From positions 1 to 64,000 of the forward strand of contig SAQE01000025.1 in the NCBI GenBank assembly GCA_004020545.1: a stretch of 64,000 bases of DNA. Direction: 5' to 3'. Below are positions 20,788 through 30,625 of the stretch, piece after piece. The DNA is from Mesorhizobium sp. GTDB taxonomy: Bacteria > Pseudomonadota > Alphaproteobacteria > Rhizobiales > Rhizobiaceae. Position 1 is the stretch's first letter. Each line of letters opens with the position of its first letter. A program made the translations under genes and the position numbers. The notes below the pieces were generated by a model. The model was given only the letters and a program-made list of their open reading frames with translations, searched no databases and was not told the DNA's origin.

Positions 20788-23112
20788 TCAACCCAGATCG
20801 GCGATCGCCTGCGCCTTGTGCGCCGCCTCGACCACCGCCAAAGCCGTCATGTTGACCACGCCGCGCGACGTCACGGACGGCGTCAGGATATGCGCCGGCT
20901 TGTCGGTGCCGAGCAGGATCGGCCCGACATGCAGCGCATCCATCATGGCGCCAAGCGCCGTCAGCGTGATGTTGGCAGAATCGAGGTTCGGGAACACAAG
21001 CAGATTGGCTTCACCCTTCAGCCGCGAATGCGGATAGACGCGCTGGCGCAAATGTTCCGACAGCGCTGTGTCGGCATGCATCTCGCCGTCGCATTGCAGG
21101 TCGGGCGCGATGCGCGCCAGGATCGCCGCGGCTTCCCGCATTTTGAATGCGCTCGGCGCGTCGCGCGAACCGAAATCCGAGAACGACAGCAGGGCGGCCT
21201 TGGGTTCCATGCCGAAACGCCTGATCTCCTCGGCTGCCAGGACGGTCATCTCGGCGATCTCCTCGGCCGTCGGATCGATGGAAACGTAGGTGTCGGTGAG
21301 GAAAATGACGCCGCGCTGCGAAATCAGCATGGAGAGCGTCGACAGGTCGCGATCCTTGACGCCGGCGCGCGGCCCGATGATCAGCGTGACATTGCGCAGA
21401 TGCCGCTCGAAGCGGCCTTCGAGCCCGCAGACCATCGCATCCGCATCGCCACGCTTCAGCGCGAGCGCCGCGATCACCGTGTTGTTGGTGCGCACCATGG
21501 TGCGGGCGGCTTCCGTCGTGATGCCGCGGCGGCCGGCAAGCTCGATCAGCAGATCGACATAGTGGCGGTAGCGCGGGTCGTCTTCCGGGTTGATCAGGCC
21601 GAAATCGACGCCCGGCCGGATGCGCAGGCCGTAGCGCTTCAGCCGGACCTCCACGACATGCGGGCGGCCGATCAGGATAGGCTCGGCGATGCCTTCCTCC
21701 AGCACCACCTGCGCAGCGCGCAGCACGCGCTCATCCTCGCCGTCGGCATAGATGACGCGCTTGGCGCTGGAGGCCTTGGCCGAAGAGAACACCGGCTTCA
21801 TCACCAGGCCGGAGCGGAAGACGAAGCGGTTGAGCTTGTCGATATAGGCCGCGAAGTCGGCGATCGGCCGCGTCGCCACGCCGGTATCGCAGGCGGCCTT
21901 GGCGACCGCCGGCGCGATGCGCAGGATGAGGCGCGGGTCGAAGGGCGAGGGGATCAGGAAATCCGGGCCGAAGACCGGCGTCTCGCCGGAATAGGCGCGC
22001 GCGGCGACGTCCGAGGGCTCTTCGCGGGCAAGGGCGGCGATCGCCCGCACGGCGGCCATCTTCATCTCCTCGTTGATGGCGCTGGCGCCGCAGTCCAGCG
22101 CGCCGCGGAAGATGTAAGGAAAGCAGAGCACGTTATTGACTTGATTGGGAAAATCGGAACGTCCGGTGCAGATCATGGCGTCGGGACGGGCGGCGCGCGC
22201 CACCTCCGGCATGATCTCCGGCGTCGGGTTGGCAAGCGCCAGGATCAGCGGCTTTGGCGCCATGTGCTGCAGCAATTCGGGCTTCAGCACGCCGGCGGCG
22301 GAAAGGCCGAGGAAGACATCGGCGCCGGGGATGACTTCGGCCAGCGTGCGCGCCTGCGTATCCTTCACATAGGGGTCTTTCCAGCGGTCCATCTCCTCGA
22401 TGCGGCCTCTGTAGGCGACGCCGAAGCGGTCGGTGACCCAGATGTTTTCGACCTTGGCGCCGAGCGAGACCAAGAGGTTGAGGCAGGCGAGCGCCGCGGC
22501 ACCGGCGCCGGAGGTGACGATCTTGATGTCTGCAATTGTCTTGCCGGCGAATTCCAGCCCGTTGAGCACCGCCGCGGCGACAATGATCGCCGTGCCATGC
22601 TGGTCGTCATGGAAGACCGGAATGCCCATGCGGGCCTTCAGCCGCTCCTCGACCTCGAAGCATTCCGGCGCCTTGATGTCCTCGAGATTGATGCCACCGA
22701 AGGTCGGCTCGAGCGCGGCCACCGTCTCGACCATGCGCTCGATTTCAGGCGCGTCGATCTCGATGTCGAAGACGTCGATGCCGGCGAACTTCTTGAACAG
22801 CACCGCCTTGCCTTCCATGACCGGCTTGGAGGCGAGCGGGCCGATATTGCCGAGGCCGAGCACCGCCGAGCCGTTGGAGACGACGCCGACGAGATTGGCG
22901 CGCGCCGTGTAGTCGGCGGCGGTCGCCGGGTCGTCGCGGATCTCGAGGCAGGGCGCGGCGACGCCAGGCGAATAGGCAAGCGCGAGATCCCGCTGGTTGC
23001 CGAGCGGCTTGGTCGCCTGGATCTCGAGCTTTCCAGGCGTGGGGTACTTGTGGAAGAAGAGCGCGGCCTCGTCGAGGTCCGACCTGGCCGTTTTCTTGCT
23101 CTCGCCGTCCAT
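20788..23112 (-). CDS. maeB: NADP-dependent malic enzyme with phosphotransacetylase-like domain
   Basis: Oxidative decarboxylation of malate to pyruvate with NADP, feeding acetyl-CoA and NADPH supply. 774 residues: an N-terminal malic domain (residues about 15-150, [15 protein letters not shown] and [33 protein letters not shown]), then a NAD(P)-binding domain ([46 protein letters not shown]). A C-terminal PTA_PTB-like domain (about 430-770) is thought to be regulatory in rhizobial enzymes. AGGAGG precedes the ATG at 23112. An upstream in-frame extension would run through a repeat element and is rejected. Rhizobia usually carry Dme and Tme forms of this architecture, and the cofactor assignment is tentative. 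Confidence 0.93.
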   Translation of the reverse strand: MDGESKKTARSDLDEAALFFHKYPTPGKLEIQATKPLGNQRDLALAYSPGVAAPCLEIRDDPATAADYTARANLVGVVSNGSAVLGLGNIGPLASKPVMEGKAVLFKKFAGIDVFDIEIDAPEIERMVETVAALEPTFGGINLEDIKAPECFEVEERLKARMGIPVFHDDQHGTAIIVAAAVLNGLEFAGKTIADIKIVTSGAGAAALACLNLLVSLGAKVENIWVTDRFGVAYRGRIEEMDRWKDPYVKDTQARTLAEVIPGADVFLGLSAAGVLKPELLQHMAPKPLILALANPTPEIMPEVARAARPDAMICTGRSDFPNQVNNVLCFPYIFRGALDCGASAINEEMKMAAVRAIAALAREEPSDVAARAYSGETPVFGPDFLIPSPFDPRLILRIAPAVAKAACDTGVATRPIADFAAYIDKLNRFVFRSGLVMKPVFSSAKASSAKRVIYADGEDERVLRAAQVVLEEGIAEPILIGRPHVVEVRLKRYGLRIRPGVDFGLINPEDDPRYRHYVDLLIELAGRRGITTEAARTMVRTNNTVIAALALKRGDADAMVCGLEGRFERHLRNVTLIIGPRAGVKDRDLSTLSMLISQRGVIFLTDTYVSIDPTAEEIAEMTVLAAEEIRRFGMEPKAALLSFSDFGSRDAPSAFKMREAAAILARIAPDLQCDGEMHADTALSEHLRQRVYPHSRLKGEANLLVFPNLDSANITLTALGAMMDALHVGPILLGTDKPAHILTPSVTSRGVVNMTALAVVEAAHKAQAIADLG

Positions 23113-23149
23113 CGCGGCCCCTCCTGTGCTTCCTGCTTTCGAGCCTTTT

Positions 23150-23198
23150 AGAGCAATTCCAGGAAAAGTGTGAAACGGTTTTCCGTCCGGAATTGCGT
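23150..23198. repeat. rhizobial intergenic palindromic repeat
   Basis: GCAATTCC...GGAAAA...TTTTCC...GGAATTGC forms a nested inverted repeat just upstream of maeB. Closely similar short palindromes (AGAGCAATTCC type) are scattered through Mesorhizobium-like genomes. It may form an RNA hairpin in the maeB leader. Confidence 0.6.
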
Positions 23199-23341
23199 CA
23201 GGCAGATACATGCGGCGACGATTCTTCGCGACGCCACATCACGCTATTTGCGTTCGTCCTACTTAAGCTCAAATAATCGAGTTATTTCAGCCTGTTGTAA
23301 CAAGACATTCGAGTTCTGTCGGCGGCCGTGAACTGGCTTAG

Positions 23342-24121
23342 TCAGAATGCGCTGACGTAGAGGCCTCCGTCGACCGGGATGTTCTGGCCAGTGAGGTAGC
23401 CGGCATGGACCGAGCACAAGAAGGCGCAGATCTGGCCGAATTCCTCCGGCGTGCCGAGGCGCTTGGCCGGCACATCGGCGCTGATGCGGGCCTTGCGCGC
23501 GGCGGCAGCCGCAGGCTCCTCCGGCGTGCCTGCCTCATGCGGGCCGCGCAGCCGGTCGGTGTCGAGCTTGCCGGGCAACAAGCTGTTGATGGTGACGTTG
23601 CGGTCGATCACCGTGCGCGCCACGCCGGCAAGGAAGGAGGTCAGGCCGGCGCGCGCGCCAGACGAAAGATCGAGCCCGGGGATCGGGACATAGACCGACA
23701 GCGAGGTGATGTTGACGATGCGGCCGAAGCCGCGCTTCGCCATGCCGTCGATGACCGCCTGGACCAGCTCGATCGGCGTCACCATGTTCTGTGTCACGCC
23801 TTCGAGGATCTTGCTGCGGTCGAGCTCGCGGAAATCGCGCAGCGGCGGGCCGCCATTGTTGTTGACCAGGATGTCGGGATCAGGGCAGGCGGCGAGGATC
23901 GCCTTCTGCACGTCCGGCTTCGAGACGTCGCCGGCGATCTCGATCACCTTGACGCCGAACCTTTCGCGGATTTCCTGAGCGGTCTTCGCCAGAAGCTCGG
24001 CGTTGCGGCCGTTGACGACGAGATCGACACCGGCTTCGGCGAGCGCAATCGCGCAGCCGCGCCCCAGTCCCTTGCTCGATGCGCAGACGATGGCCTTCTT
24101 TCCGCGAATGCCGAGATCCAT
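23342..24121 (-). CDS. SDR family oxidoreductase
   Basis: Classical short-chain dehydrogenase, 259 residues, soluble. The cofactor motif near the N-terminus is atypical (CASSKGLGRGCAIALAEAG in place of TGxxxGIG), NNNGGPP replaces NNAG, and the usual YxxxK is changed: after the catalytic-type Ser (NITSLSVYVPIPGLDLSSGARAGL) no Tyr-Lys pair is evident, with Arg following. Such divergent members are often annotated as 3-oxoacyl-ACP reductase-like. The C-terminus (GYLTGQNIPVDGGLYVSAF) is normal. Catalytic ability is uncertain. It stands alone, divergent from the phosphatase gene. Confidence 0.85.
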   Translation of the reverse strand: MDLGIRGKKAIVCASSKGLGRGCAIALAEAGVDLVVNGRNAELLAKTAQEIRERFGVKVIEIAGDVSKPDVQKAILAACPDPDILVNNNGGPPLRDFRELDRSKILEGVTQNMVTPIELVQAVIDGMAKRGFGRIVNITSLSVYVPIPGLDLSSGARAGLTSFLAGVARTVIDRNVTINSLLPGKLDTDRLRGPHEAGTPEEPAAAAARKARISADVPAKRLGTPEEFGQICAFLCSVHAGYLTGQNIPVDGGLYVSAF

Positions 24122-24239
24122 GGTGATTTCTCCTTTTTCGAGGGCGGCAAGCTAGCGCCTGGGCTGGACCAACCGCAACCGTCATACGGTTGTTGCATGA
24201 ATCGAGGCATAGGCACGCGAAAGAAAGGTGGAAATCGCG

Positions 24240-25064
24240 ATGTCCGGTCCAGAACCCCGCACTTTCCGAACCATGTTCATTTCCGACGTGCATCTCGGGT
24301 CGAAGGCGGCCAAGGCCGATTTCCTGATCGATTTCCTGCGCTACCACGATGCCGATACCATCTATCTGGTCGGCGACATCGTCGACGGATGGCGCCTGCG
24401 GCGTAGCTGGCATTGGCCGCAGAGCCACAACGACGTCGTGCAGAAATTGCTGCGCAAGGCACGCAAGGGCGCCTCGATCACCTACATCGCCGGCAACCAC
24501 GATGAATTCGCCCGCCAGTTCCAGGGCGTGCATTTCGGCGGCATCGTCGTTGCCGACCGCGCCATCCACGAGACGGCCGACGGCAGGCGGCTGCTCGTCA
24601 TCCATGGCGACCAGTTCGACACGGTGGTGCACAATCAGCGCTGGCTCGCCTATCTCGGCGACTACGCCTATGACGCAGCGATGCTGGTGAACCGAGTCGT
24701 GACCAAGCTGCGCCATCTGCTCGGGCTGCCTTACTGGTCGTTCTCGTCATGGGCCAAGGTCAAGGTCAAGAAGGCGGTGAACTTCATCGGCTCGTTCCAG
24801 ACCGTGCTCTCCGATGAAGCGCGACGCTCGCATGTCGACGGCGTGATCTGCGGCCACATCCACCATGCCGCGATCGAGGACTATGGCGACGTGCGGTACA
24901 TCAATACCGGCGACTGGGTGGAAAGCTGCACGGCGGTGGTCGAGCATTTCGACGGCCGCATGGAGATCCTGACCTGGGCGCATGTGCTGCCCGAATCGGG
25001 CAAGGATGTGCTGGTGCCTGTCGATATCGCCAGCCTCAAGGGCAGGACGGCCAAGGCCGCCTGA
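24240..25064 (+). CDS. UDP-2,3-diacylglucosamine diphosphatase-like metallophosphatase
   Basis: Calcineurin-like phosphoesterase of the LpxH class, 274 residues. All metal motifs are present: DVHLG, GDIVDGW, GNHDE, HGDQFD and GHIHH. LpxH removes UMP from UDP-diacylglucosamine in lipid A synthesis; many alphaproteobacteria use LpxI for that step, so this relative may act on another nucleotide-lipid. The chosen ATG has AAAGGTGG nine bases upstream; the GTG at 24228 lies inside that site. Convergent with the AraC gene, with a GGCCGCC-TGA-GGCGGCC hairpin over the stop codon. Confidence 0.85.
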   Translation: MSGPEPRTFRTMFISDVHLGSKAAKADFLIDFLRYHDADTIYLVGDIVDGWRLRRSWHWPQSHNDVVQKLLRKARKGASITYIAGNHDEFARQFQGVHFGGIVVADRAIHETADGRRLLVIHGDQFDTVVHNQRWLAYLGDYAYDAAMLVNRVVTKLRHLLGLPYWSFSSWAKVKVKKAVNFIGSFQTVLSDEARRSHVDGVICGHIHHAAIEDYGDVRYINTGDWVESCTAVVEHFDGRMEILTWAHVLPESGKDVLVPVDIASLKGRTAKAA

Positions 25065-25079
25065 GGCGGCCTCCTTACC

Positions 25080-26000
25080 TCAAGCGGCGACCGCGTTGCG
25101 ATCGCGGCCGTACTGGCGGGGCGAAGCGCCCATCACGCGTTTGAAGGCCGTGCTGAAGGCGCTTTCGGATTCGTAGCCGAGCGAGAGCGCAATGACCGAG
25201 GTGTGTTCGCTGGAATTGGCGAGCCTCTCGCCGGCAAGCAGCATCCGCCAGCGGGTCAAATATTCCATTGCCGATGTGCCGACCATCTCCTTGAATTTGA
25301 GCGCGAAATTCGACCGCGACATGCCGGCGCGCTCGGCCAGGTCCTGCAGCGTCCAGCGATGCGCCGGATCCTCGTGCATGGCGCCGATCGCGGCGCCCAT
25401 CTGCCTGTCGGCCAGGGCAAAAAGCCAGCCGACCCCACCGTTCGGCCCTTCCGCCATATGCAGGCGCAGCGCCTGGACCAGCATCATGTGGGAGAGGTGC
25501 TGCGCCACCAGGAAGCCGCCAGGCTGGCCTTCGCTGAGCTCCTGCATCATCCGCTCCACCGACCAGCGCAGCGCTGCTTTGTCCTCATCCCTGCGGATAT
25601 GGATGATCGGCGGCATCATCTTGAGCAGGATGTCTGCGTGGCGGCCGCTGAGGACGAAACGGCTGCCGACCAGGAACACGTCACCGCCGCCATTATAGGT
25701 GACGACGCCGCCGGCGCGGGCCGGGGGAAAGATGGTGTGCGCGCCGACGGGTTTCACCTTGAGGTCGCTTGCCAGGCGGAACGGCCGGCCGCCTGGCAGC
25801 AGGAAGCAGTCGCCCGCGGCGAGGTGCACCGGCTCGGGCACGTCTTCAACGGCGAGCCAGCACTGGCCCGAGACGACCGCGTAGCATTTGATGCCGATGT
25901 TGCGGGGGAACTCGATCGACCAGTCTCCGCCGGCATCGAAGCCGGCCGAGACGTTGCTCTGCGGCTTCAGCAGCGACAGCACGTCGGATAGCGGGTCCAT
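25080..26000 (-). CDS. AraC-family transcriptional regulator with cupin domain
   Basis: 306 residues: an N-terminal Cupin_6 sensor (about 20-190; VSGQCWLAVEDVPEPVHLAAGDCFLLPGG) and a C-terminal double helix-turn-helix (about 205-300; WTLQDLAERAGMSRSNFALKFKEMVG and SVIALSLGYESESAFSTAFKRVMG). The start at MDPLSDVLSLLKP is preferred to an upstream frame. Regulators of this form are commonly divergent from a short-chain dehydrogenase gene they control, as here; the shared intergenic region (26001-26129) should hold the operator. Confidence 0.9.
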   Translation of the reverse strand: MDPLSDVLSLLKPQSNVSAGFDAGGDWSIEFPRNIGIKCYAVVSGQCWLAVEDVPEPVHLAAGDCFLLPGGRPFRLASDLKVKPVGAHTIFPPARAGGVVTYNGGGDVFLVGSRFVLSGRHADILLKMMPPIIHIRRDEDKAALRWSVERMMQELSEGQPGGFLVAQHLSHMMLVQALRLHMAEGPNGGVGWLFALADRQMGAAIGAMHEDPAHRWTLQDLAERAGMSRSNFALKFKEMVGTSAMEYLTRWRMLLAGERLANSSEHTSVIALSLGYESESAFSTAFKRVMGASPRQYGRDRNAVAA

Positions 26001-26129
26001 AAGCGTACCTGGACGATTGCGAAGATAATACGGACTTTGCAGCATAGATCGTCTTTCCTCAAGCGCTTATTTGATTGTCACGCGCCGCCAAGGCAGCGGC
26101 GCCGATCAAATCAAGCAAGGGAAACTGCA

Positions 26130-27020
26130 ATGCGTGTCTTCGTCACCGGAGCCACCGGCTTTGTCGGCTCGGCCACCGTCCAGGAACTTCTACGCGCCGG
26201 CCACAAGGTGCTCGGCCTCGCCCGCTCGGATGCCGGCGCCAACGCTCTCGCCGCCGCGGGCGCCGAGGTGCTTCGGGGAAATCTGGAGGATCTCGACAGC
26301 CTCCGCCGCGGCGCGGCGCAGGCGGATGGCGTCATCCACACCGGCTTCAACCACGATTTTTCGAAGTTCAAGGAGAACTGCGAAACCGACCGGCGCGCGA
26401 TCGAGGCGATTGGGATGGAGCTTGCCGGTTCCGACCGGCCGCTGATCGTCACCTCTGGCATCGGACTGGTCGAGCCCGGCCGCGTCGCGACCGAGGATGT
26501 TCCGCCGGCCTCGAACTCAAGGATCCCGCGCGTGTCGGAGCAGGCGGCCTATGCCGCGGCCGAGAAGGGTGCGCGCGTGTCGATCGTGCGCCTGCCGCCG
26601 TCGGTCCATGGCGCCGGCGATCACGGCTTCGTCCCGATCCTGATCGGCATGGCGCGCGAGAAGGGCGCCTCGGTTTACACCGGCGAGGGCCTTAACCGCT
26701 GGCCGGCCGTGCATCGCTTCGATGCCGCCAGGCTCTACAGGCTGGTGTTGGAAAAGGGACGGGGCGGCGCGCGCTACCATGCTGTTGCCGAAGCGGGCTT
26801 ACCCTTCCGCGAAATCGCCGCCGTCATCGGCAGGCGGCTCGGCGTGCCGGTAGTCAGCAAGAGTCCCGAAGAGTCGGCTGCGCATTTCGGCTGGTTCGCG
26901 CATTTCGCGGCGATCGACAACGAGGCGTCGAGCGCGTTGACGCGGCAGGAACTGGGTTGGGAGCCCACCCAGGCCGGGCTGATCGAGGACGTCGACCAGG
27001 CAGTCTATTTCCAGGCTTGA
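26130..27020 (+). CDS. NAD(P)-dependent extended SDR oxidoreductase
   Basis: 296 residues of the NAD(P)H-binding atypical/extended SDR group. The Rossmann motif TGATGFVGSATVQELLRAGH opens the protein, then VLGLARSDAGANALAAAG and the substrate-side region VIVTSGIGLVEPG. The chosen ATG has AAGGGAAA upstream. It is divergent from the AraC/cupin gene, the likely regulator. Substrate unknown. A hairpin at 27038-27063 probably ends the transcript. Confidence 0.88.
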   Translation: MRVFVTGATGFVGSATVQELLRAGHKVLGLARSDAGANALAAAGAEVLRGNLEDLDSLRRGAAQADGVIHTGFNHDFSKFKENCETDRRAIEAIGMELAGSDRPLIVTSGIGLVEPGRVATEDVPPASNSRIPRVSEQAAYAAAEKGARVSIVRLPPSVHGAGDHGFVPILIGMAREKGASVYTGEGLNRWPAVHRFDAARLYRLVLEKGRGGARYHAVAEAGLPFREIAAVIGRRLGVPVVSKSPEESAAHFGWFAHFAAIDNEASSALTRQELGWEPTQAGLIEDVDQAVYFQA

Positions 27021-27037
27021 GTCAGGAGCTGCGGCAA

Positions 27038-27063
27038 GCCCGGGGCGCAGACGCGCCTCGGGC
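27038..27063 (+). terminator. hairpin after the SDR gene
   Basis: GCCCGGGGCGC-AGAC-GCGCCTCGGGC is an 11-bp stem with one G-T pair. A moderately T-rich stretch (CTCTTTATCTTT) follows, so factor-independent termination is plausible. Confidence 0.55.
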
Positions 27064-27191
27064 CTGAGACTCTTTATCTTTCAACAGCTTTAGCTTGATC
27101 GGTTGGTCCAGGCAGTTCCGCCGCGTCTTGCCGCATGTTAGGGATCGAAACGCGCTGCGGGCCGTCGAATGCAGCGTAATTGGATCGATTC

Positions 27192-28406
27192 ATGTCGCTG
27201 CCGCCGCTTTCGCCTGAGCAACTGGTCAAGCCGAGCCGTTTCGAACTGCGCATGAGCCTGATCTTCGCGACATTGTTCGTGTCGCTGGGCACGCATCTGC
27301 CTTATTTCCCGCTCTGGCTGCAGGCAAAAGGCTTCCACGCCGAGCAGATCGCCGTCATCCTGGCTGCCCCGATGTTCCTGCGCGTCGTGACGACGCCGAT
27401 GTTGACCGCGCTTGCCGACCGGGCGAAGGACCGCGCCAATGTCTATATCGCGCTGGTCGCCGCATCGATGATCATTTCGGCCGGCTATTTCCTGCCGGCC
27501 AGCTACGCGATCGTGCTGGCCGTATCGCTGCTTCTGACCATCGTCTGGACGCCGCATTCGCCGCTGGCCGACTCGCTGGCGCTCTCGGGCGTGCGCCGCT
27601 TTGGTTCCAACTACACCGGCATGCGCAAATGGGGCTCGATCTCCTATCTTTGCGTCAATGTGGCGGGCGGCTTCATCCTCGCGGTGACCGGAGCCAAGGC
27701 GGTGCCGGCGATCATCTTCGTGGCCCTTGCCGCTGCCCTTGTCGCCGGGCTCTGGGCGCCGCGCATGGGACGGCCCCGCAAGGCATCGCCGCTGTCGGCG
27801 ACCGATATCCAGCATTCGGCCCCGAGCCTTTTCAACGCCTATTTCCTCTATTTCACTCTCGGCGTCGGCATCATCACGGCCAGCCACGCCTTTCTCTACG
27901 GTTTCGTGTCGATCTACTGGAAGTCGATCGGTATCGGCGATTCCATCGTCGGCCTCTTGTGGGCCTGGGGTGTGGTTTCGGAGGTCTGCATGTTCTTGTT
28001 CTTCAATCGCATTTTCGCCTCCGTCTCCGTCGTTCGGGTGATGGTGATCGCCGGCATCGGCTCGATCGTGCGCTGGATCGCCTTTCCGCTGGTCTGGCCG
28101 CTCGGGCTGGGCGTCGCCGGCTTCTTCGGCGTCCAGACGCTGCATTCGGTATCGGTGGCGATGGTGCTGATCGGCCTGCAGAAGATGATCGGCGAGACGG
28201 TCTCGGAAGAGCGCACGGGTGCAGCGCAAGGTATCGCCTATTTCTTCAACGGCTTCTTCATGGCCGCGGTGACGCTGGCCTCGGGCCCGCTCTACGATCG
28301 TTTCGGCGTCGATGGTTTCCTGGCCATGATCCCGATAGCGATCGTCGGCCTGGCGTTGATCGGGCTCGCCGCGCGATCAACCCCACAGCGCCCGGTCAGG
28401 GGGTGA
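27192..28406 (+). CDS. MFS transporter, MFS_1_like / 3-phenylpropionate permease type
   Basis: 404-residue membrane protein with about twelve hydrophobic segments, beginning SLIFATLFVSLGTHLPYFPLWLQAKGF. The motif ADRAKDRANVYIAL corresponds to the loop 2-3 signature of the major facilitator superfamily. Members of PF12832 include the HcaT-like group, and the substrate is not known here. The ATG at 27192 is chosen over a TTG four codons upstream. Its last 30 bases overlap the convergent dgcA gene. Confidence 0.88.
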   Translation: MSLPPLSPEQLVKPSRFELRMSLIFATLFVSLGTHLPYFPLWLQAKGFHAEQIAVILAAPMFLRVVTTPMLTALADRAKDRANVYIALVAASMIISAGYFLPASYAIVLAVSLLLTIVWTPHSPLADSLALSGVRRFGSNYTGMRKWGSISYLCVNVAGGFILAVTGAKAVPAIIFVALAAALVAGLWAPRMGRPRKASPLSATDIQHSAPSLFNAYFLYFTLGVGIITASHAFLYGFVSIYWKSIGIGDSIVGLLWAWGVVSEVCMFLFFNRIFASVSVVRVMVIAGIGSIVRWIAFPLVWPLGLGVAGFFGVQTLHSVSVAMVLIGLQKMIGETVSEERTGAAQGIAYFFNGFFMAAVTLASGPLYDRFGVDGFLAMIPIAIVGLALIGLAARSTPQRPVRG

Positions 28407-29360
28407 CACCAGCGATCCCCGGTAGACAAGGCCAGGATCGCGGTCGCGCGCAAGCAGCAGCGGCCCGTCGAGGTCGACGAAATCGGCGCCTTGAGCCAGT
28501 AAGACAGCCGGCGCCATGGCGAGCGACGTGCCGACCATGCAGCCCACCATGATGCCGAAACCCAGTTCCTGGGCGCGCTCGCGAAGCTTGAGCGCTTCCG
28601 TCAGGCCGCCCGACTTGTCGAGCTTGATGTTGACGGCGTCGTAGAGGCCGACCAGCGAATCGAGGTCTTTTGCCTCATGCACGCTTTCGTCGGCGCAGAT
28701 CGGCACGGGATGCGCGATTTCGTGCAGGATGCCGTCGCGACCGGCGGGAAGCGGCTGCTCGATGAGCCCGATGCCACACTGCGCGGCAAAGGCGAGGTTG
28801 GCCTCGATGTTGTCGTCGGTCCATCCCTCGTTTGCATCGAGGATGATGCGGCTCTGCGGGGCGGCCTCCGTCACAGCGCGTATCCTTGCCAAGTCGTCGT
28901 CACCGCCGATCTTGACCTTGAGCAATGGCCGCGAGGCGTTGGCGCTAGCCTGCGCGGCCATCGCTTCAGGTGCGCCGAGCGACAGCGTGTAGGCGGTTTC
29001 CAGCGCCTTTGGCGAGGCTGCGCCGATCGCGTCCGCTACCGGACTGCCGCTGAGCTTTGCCTCCAGATCCCACAGGGCACAGTCGATCGCGTTGCGTGCC
29101 GCGCCGGCCGGCATGGCCGCGAGCAGGGCGGTTCGGTCTATGCCACCCTCAATCCTGCCACGCATGGCCTCGATTGCGGCGCGCACACCCTCCATGGTCT
29201 CGCCATAGCGCTTATAAGGAACACATTCGCCGCGACCGACATACCCGCTCTCGCCGATCGTCACGGTGATGACTTCGGCCTCGGTTTTCGAGCCGCGCGA
29301 GATGGTGAAGGTGCCGGCGATCGGGAACCGCTCGGCCTCGACCGAAATGACACGCGCCAT
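28377..29360 (-). CDS. dgcA: N-acetyl-D-glutamate racemase DgcA / dipeptide epimerase-like enolase
   Basis: Enolase-superfamily enzyme of the muconate-cycloisomerase/dipeptide-epimerase class, 327 residues. Key residues are visible: KVK (in LLKVKIGG), DANEGW, IEQPLP, CADES and the catalytic K in AVNIKLDKSGG. Proteins of this sequence type in rhizobia are named DgcA, which converts N-acetyl-D-glutamate in a D-glutamate catabolic route that also uses DgcN; no dgcN is visible in this window. L-Ala-D/L-Glu epimerase activity is the alternative. GGAG precedes the ATG at 29360. The 3' end overlaps the MFS gene by 30 bases. Confidence 0.85.
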   Translation of the reverse strand: MARVISVEAERFPIAGTFTISRGSKTEAEVITVTIGESGYVGRGECVPYKRYGETMEGVRAAIEAMRGRIEGGIDRTALLAAMPAGAARNAIDCALWDLEAKLSGSPVADAIGAASPKALETAYTLSLGAPEAMAAQASANASRPLLKVKIGGDDDLARIRAVTEAAPQSRIILDANEGWTDDNIEANLAFAAQCGIGLIEQPLPAGRDGILHEIAHPVPICADESVHEAKDLDSLVGLYDAVNIKLDKSGGLTEALKLRERAQELGFGIMVGCMVGTSLAMAPAVLLAQGADFVDLDGPLLLARDRDPGLVYRGSLVSPPDRALWG

Positions 29361-29436
29361 ATTTTTTTCTCCGGCTGTGCGACACCGGTCTGCCGGCAAA
29401 TCGACACGCCAGTCCGGTCACGCTAAACAGGACGCC

Positions 29437-30624
29437 ATGTTGACCATCCGCAAACGCGACGCAAGCCGCACGCCTGCCGGTGAAGGCAATCACCAGCCGC
29501 GCATCGCCGTCGGCGAAGAAGGCGGCGTGCTCGGCTGCGCCTTTTCCGGTGTCTGGACGACGCGGACGGTGGCATCGGTCGACGCCGAGATGCGCAGGAT
29601 CGAGAAGCGCAGCGGCGCAAAGCAGCTGATGCTCGATCTTTCCCGTATCGAAAAGATGGATACGGCGGGCGCCTGGCTGATCGATCGGCTGGCCAGCGCC
29701 TTCGAGAAGAAGGGCGTCGAGGTCCACGTGCAGGGGCAGAGCGAGATCGCCTCGATCCTGCTTGGCGCCGTCGGCGACGCGGTGCGGCGCGAACCCGAAT
29801 CGGGACCGGCCGGACCGCCCAACATCATCATGCGCGCATTGGAACTGGTCGGCCGCCGCGTCTACGAGATGCGCGACGATTTTCTTGCCTCGATGAACAT
29901 CCTCGGCGCCACCATTCGCGGCGCGCAGATGAAGCTTGGGCGTGGCCATGCCGTCAATCCGGCCGCGATCTTCAATCAGATCGACCGCATGGGCGTCGGC
30001 GCCATCCCTGTGGTGGTGCTGATGTCGGCCATCGTCGGGGCGATCGTCGCGCAGCAGGGCGCCTATCAGCTCAGCTATTTCGGCGCCGATATCTTCGTCG
30101 TCGATCTTGTCGGCGTGCTGATCCTGCGCGAGCTCGGCGTGCTGATGACCGCGATCATGCTCGCCGGCCGCTCGGGAAGCGCGATCACCGCAGAGATAGG
30201 CTCGATGAAGATGCGCGAGGAGGTCGACGCGCTGAAGGTGATCGGGCTCAACCCGATCGGCGTTCTGGTGTTTCCGCGGCTCGTCGCCCTGGTGATCGCG
30301 CTGCCATGCCTAACGATCATCGCCAATTTCGCGGCGCTTGGCGGCGGCATCGTCGCCGCCTACCTCTATTCCGACATTCCGCCGGCCGCGTTCATTGACC
30401 GGCTGCGTGTCGCCATCGACCTCAGCACCATCTTCTCCGGCCTGATCAAGGCGCCGTTCATGGCCATGATCATCGGCACCATTGCTTCGGTGGAAGGCAT
30501 GAAGGTCGGCGGCAGCGCCGAATCGCTCGGCCGCCATGTGACCGCCTCGGTGGTGAAGTCGATCTTCGTCGTCATCATCCTCGACGGGCTTTTCGCCATG
30601 TTCTACGCAGCGATCGAGTTCTGA
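29437..30624 (+). CDS. MlaE-family lipid ABC permease with N-terminal STAS domain
   Basis: 395 residues. Residues about 1-125 form a STAS domain (LMLDLSRIEKMDTAGAWLIDRL), equivalent to MlaB of E. coli but fused here to the permease. The rest is MlaE (about six membrane segments) with AIVGAIVAQQGAYQL, FVVDLVGVLILRELGVLMTAIMLAGRSGSAITAEIGSMK and SVEGMKVGG. It moves phospholipid between the inner membrane and the periplasmic MCE protein. First gene of a four-gene operon; AGGA before the ATG. Confidence 0.94.
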   Translation: MLTIRKRDASRTPAGEGNHQPRIAVGEEGGVLGCAFSGVWTTRTVASVDAEMRRIEKRSGAKQLMLDLSRIEKMDTAGAWLIDRLASAFEKKGVEVHVQGQSEIASILLGAVGDAVRREPESGPAGPPNIIMRALELVGRRVYEMRDDFLASMNILGATIRGAQMKLGRGHAVNPAAIFNQIDRMGVGAIPVVVLMSAIVGAIVAQQGAYQLSYFGADIFVVDLVGVLILRELGVLMTAIMLAGRSGSAITAEIGSMKMREEVDALKVIGLNPIGVLVFPRLVALVIALPCLTIIANFAALGGGIVAAYLYSDIPPAAFIDRLRVAIDLSTIFSGLIKAPFMAMIIGTIASVEGMKVGGSAESLGRHVTASVVKSIFVVIILDGLFAMFYAAIEF

Positions 30625-30625
30625 G

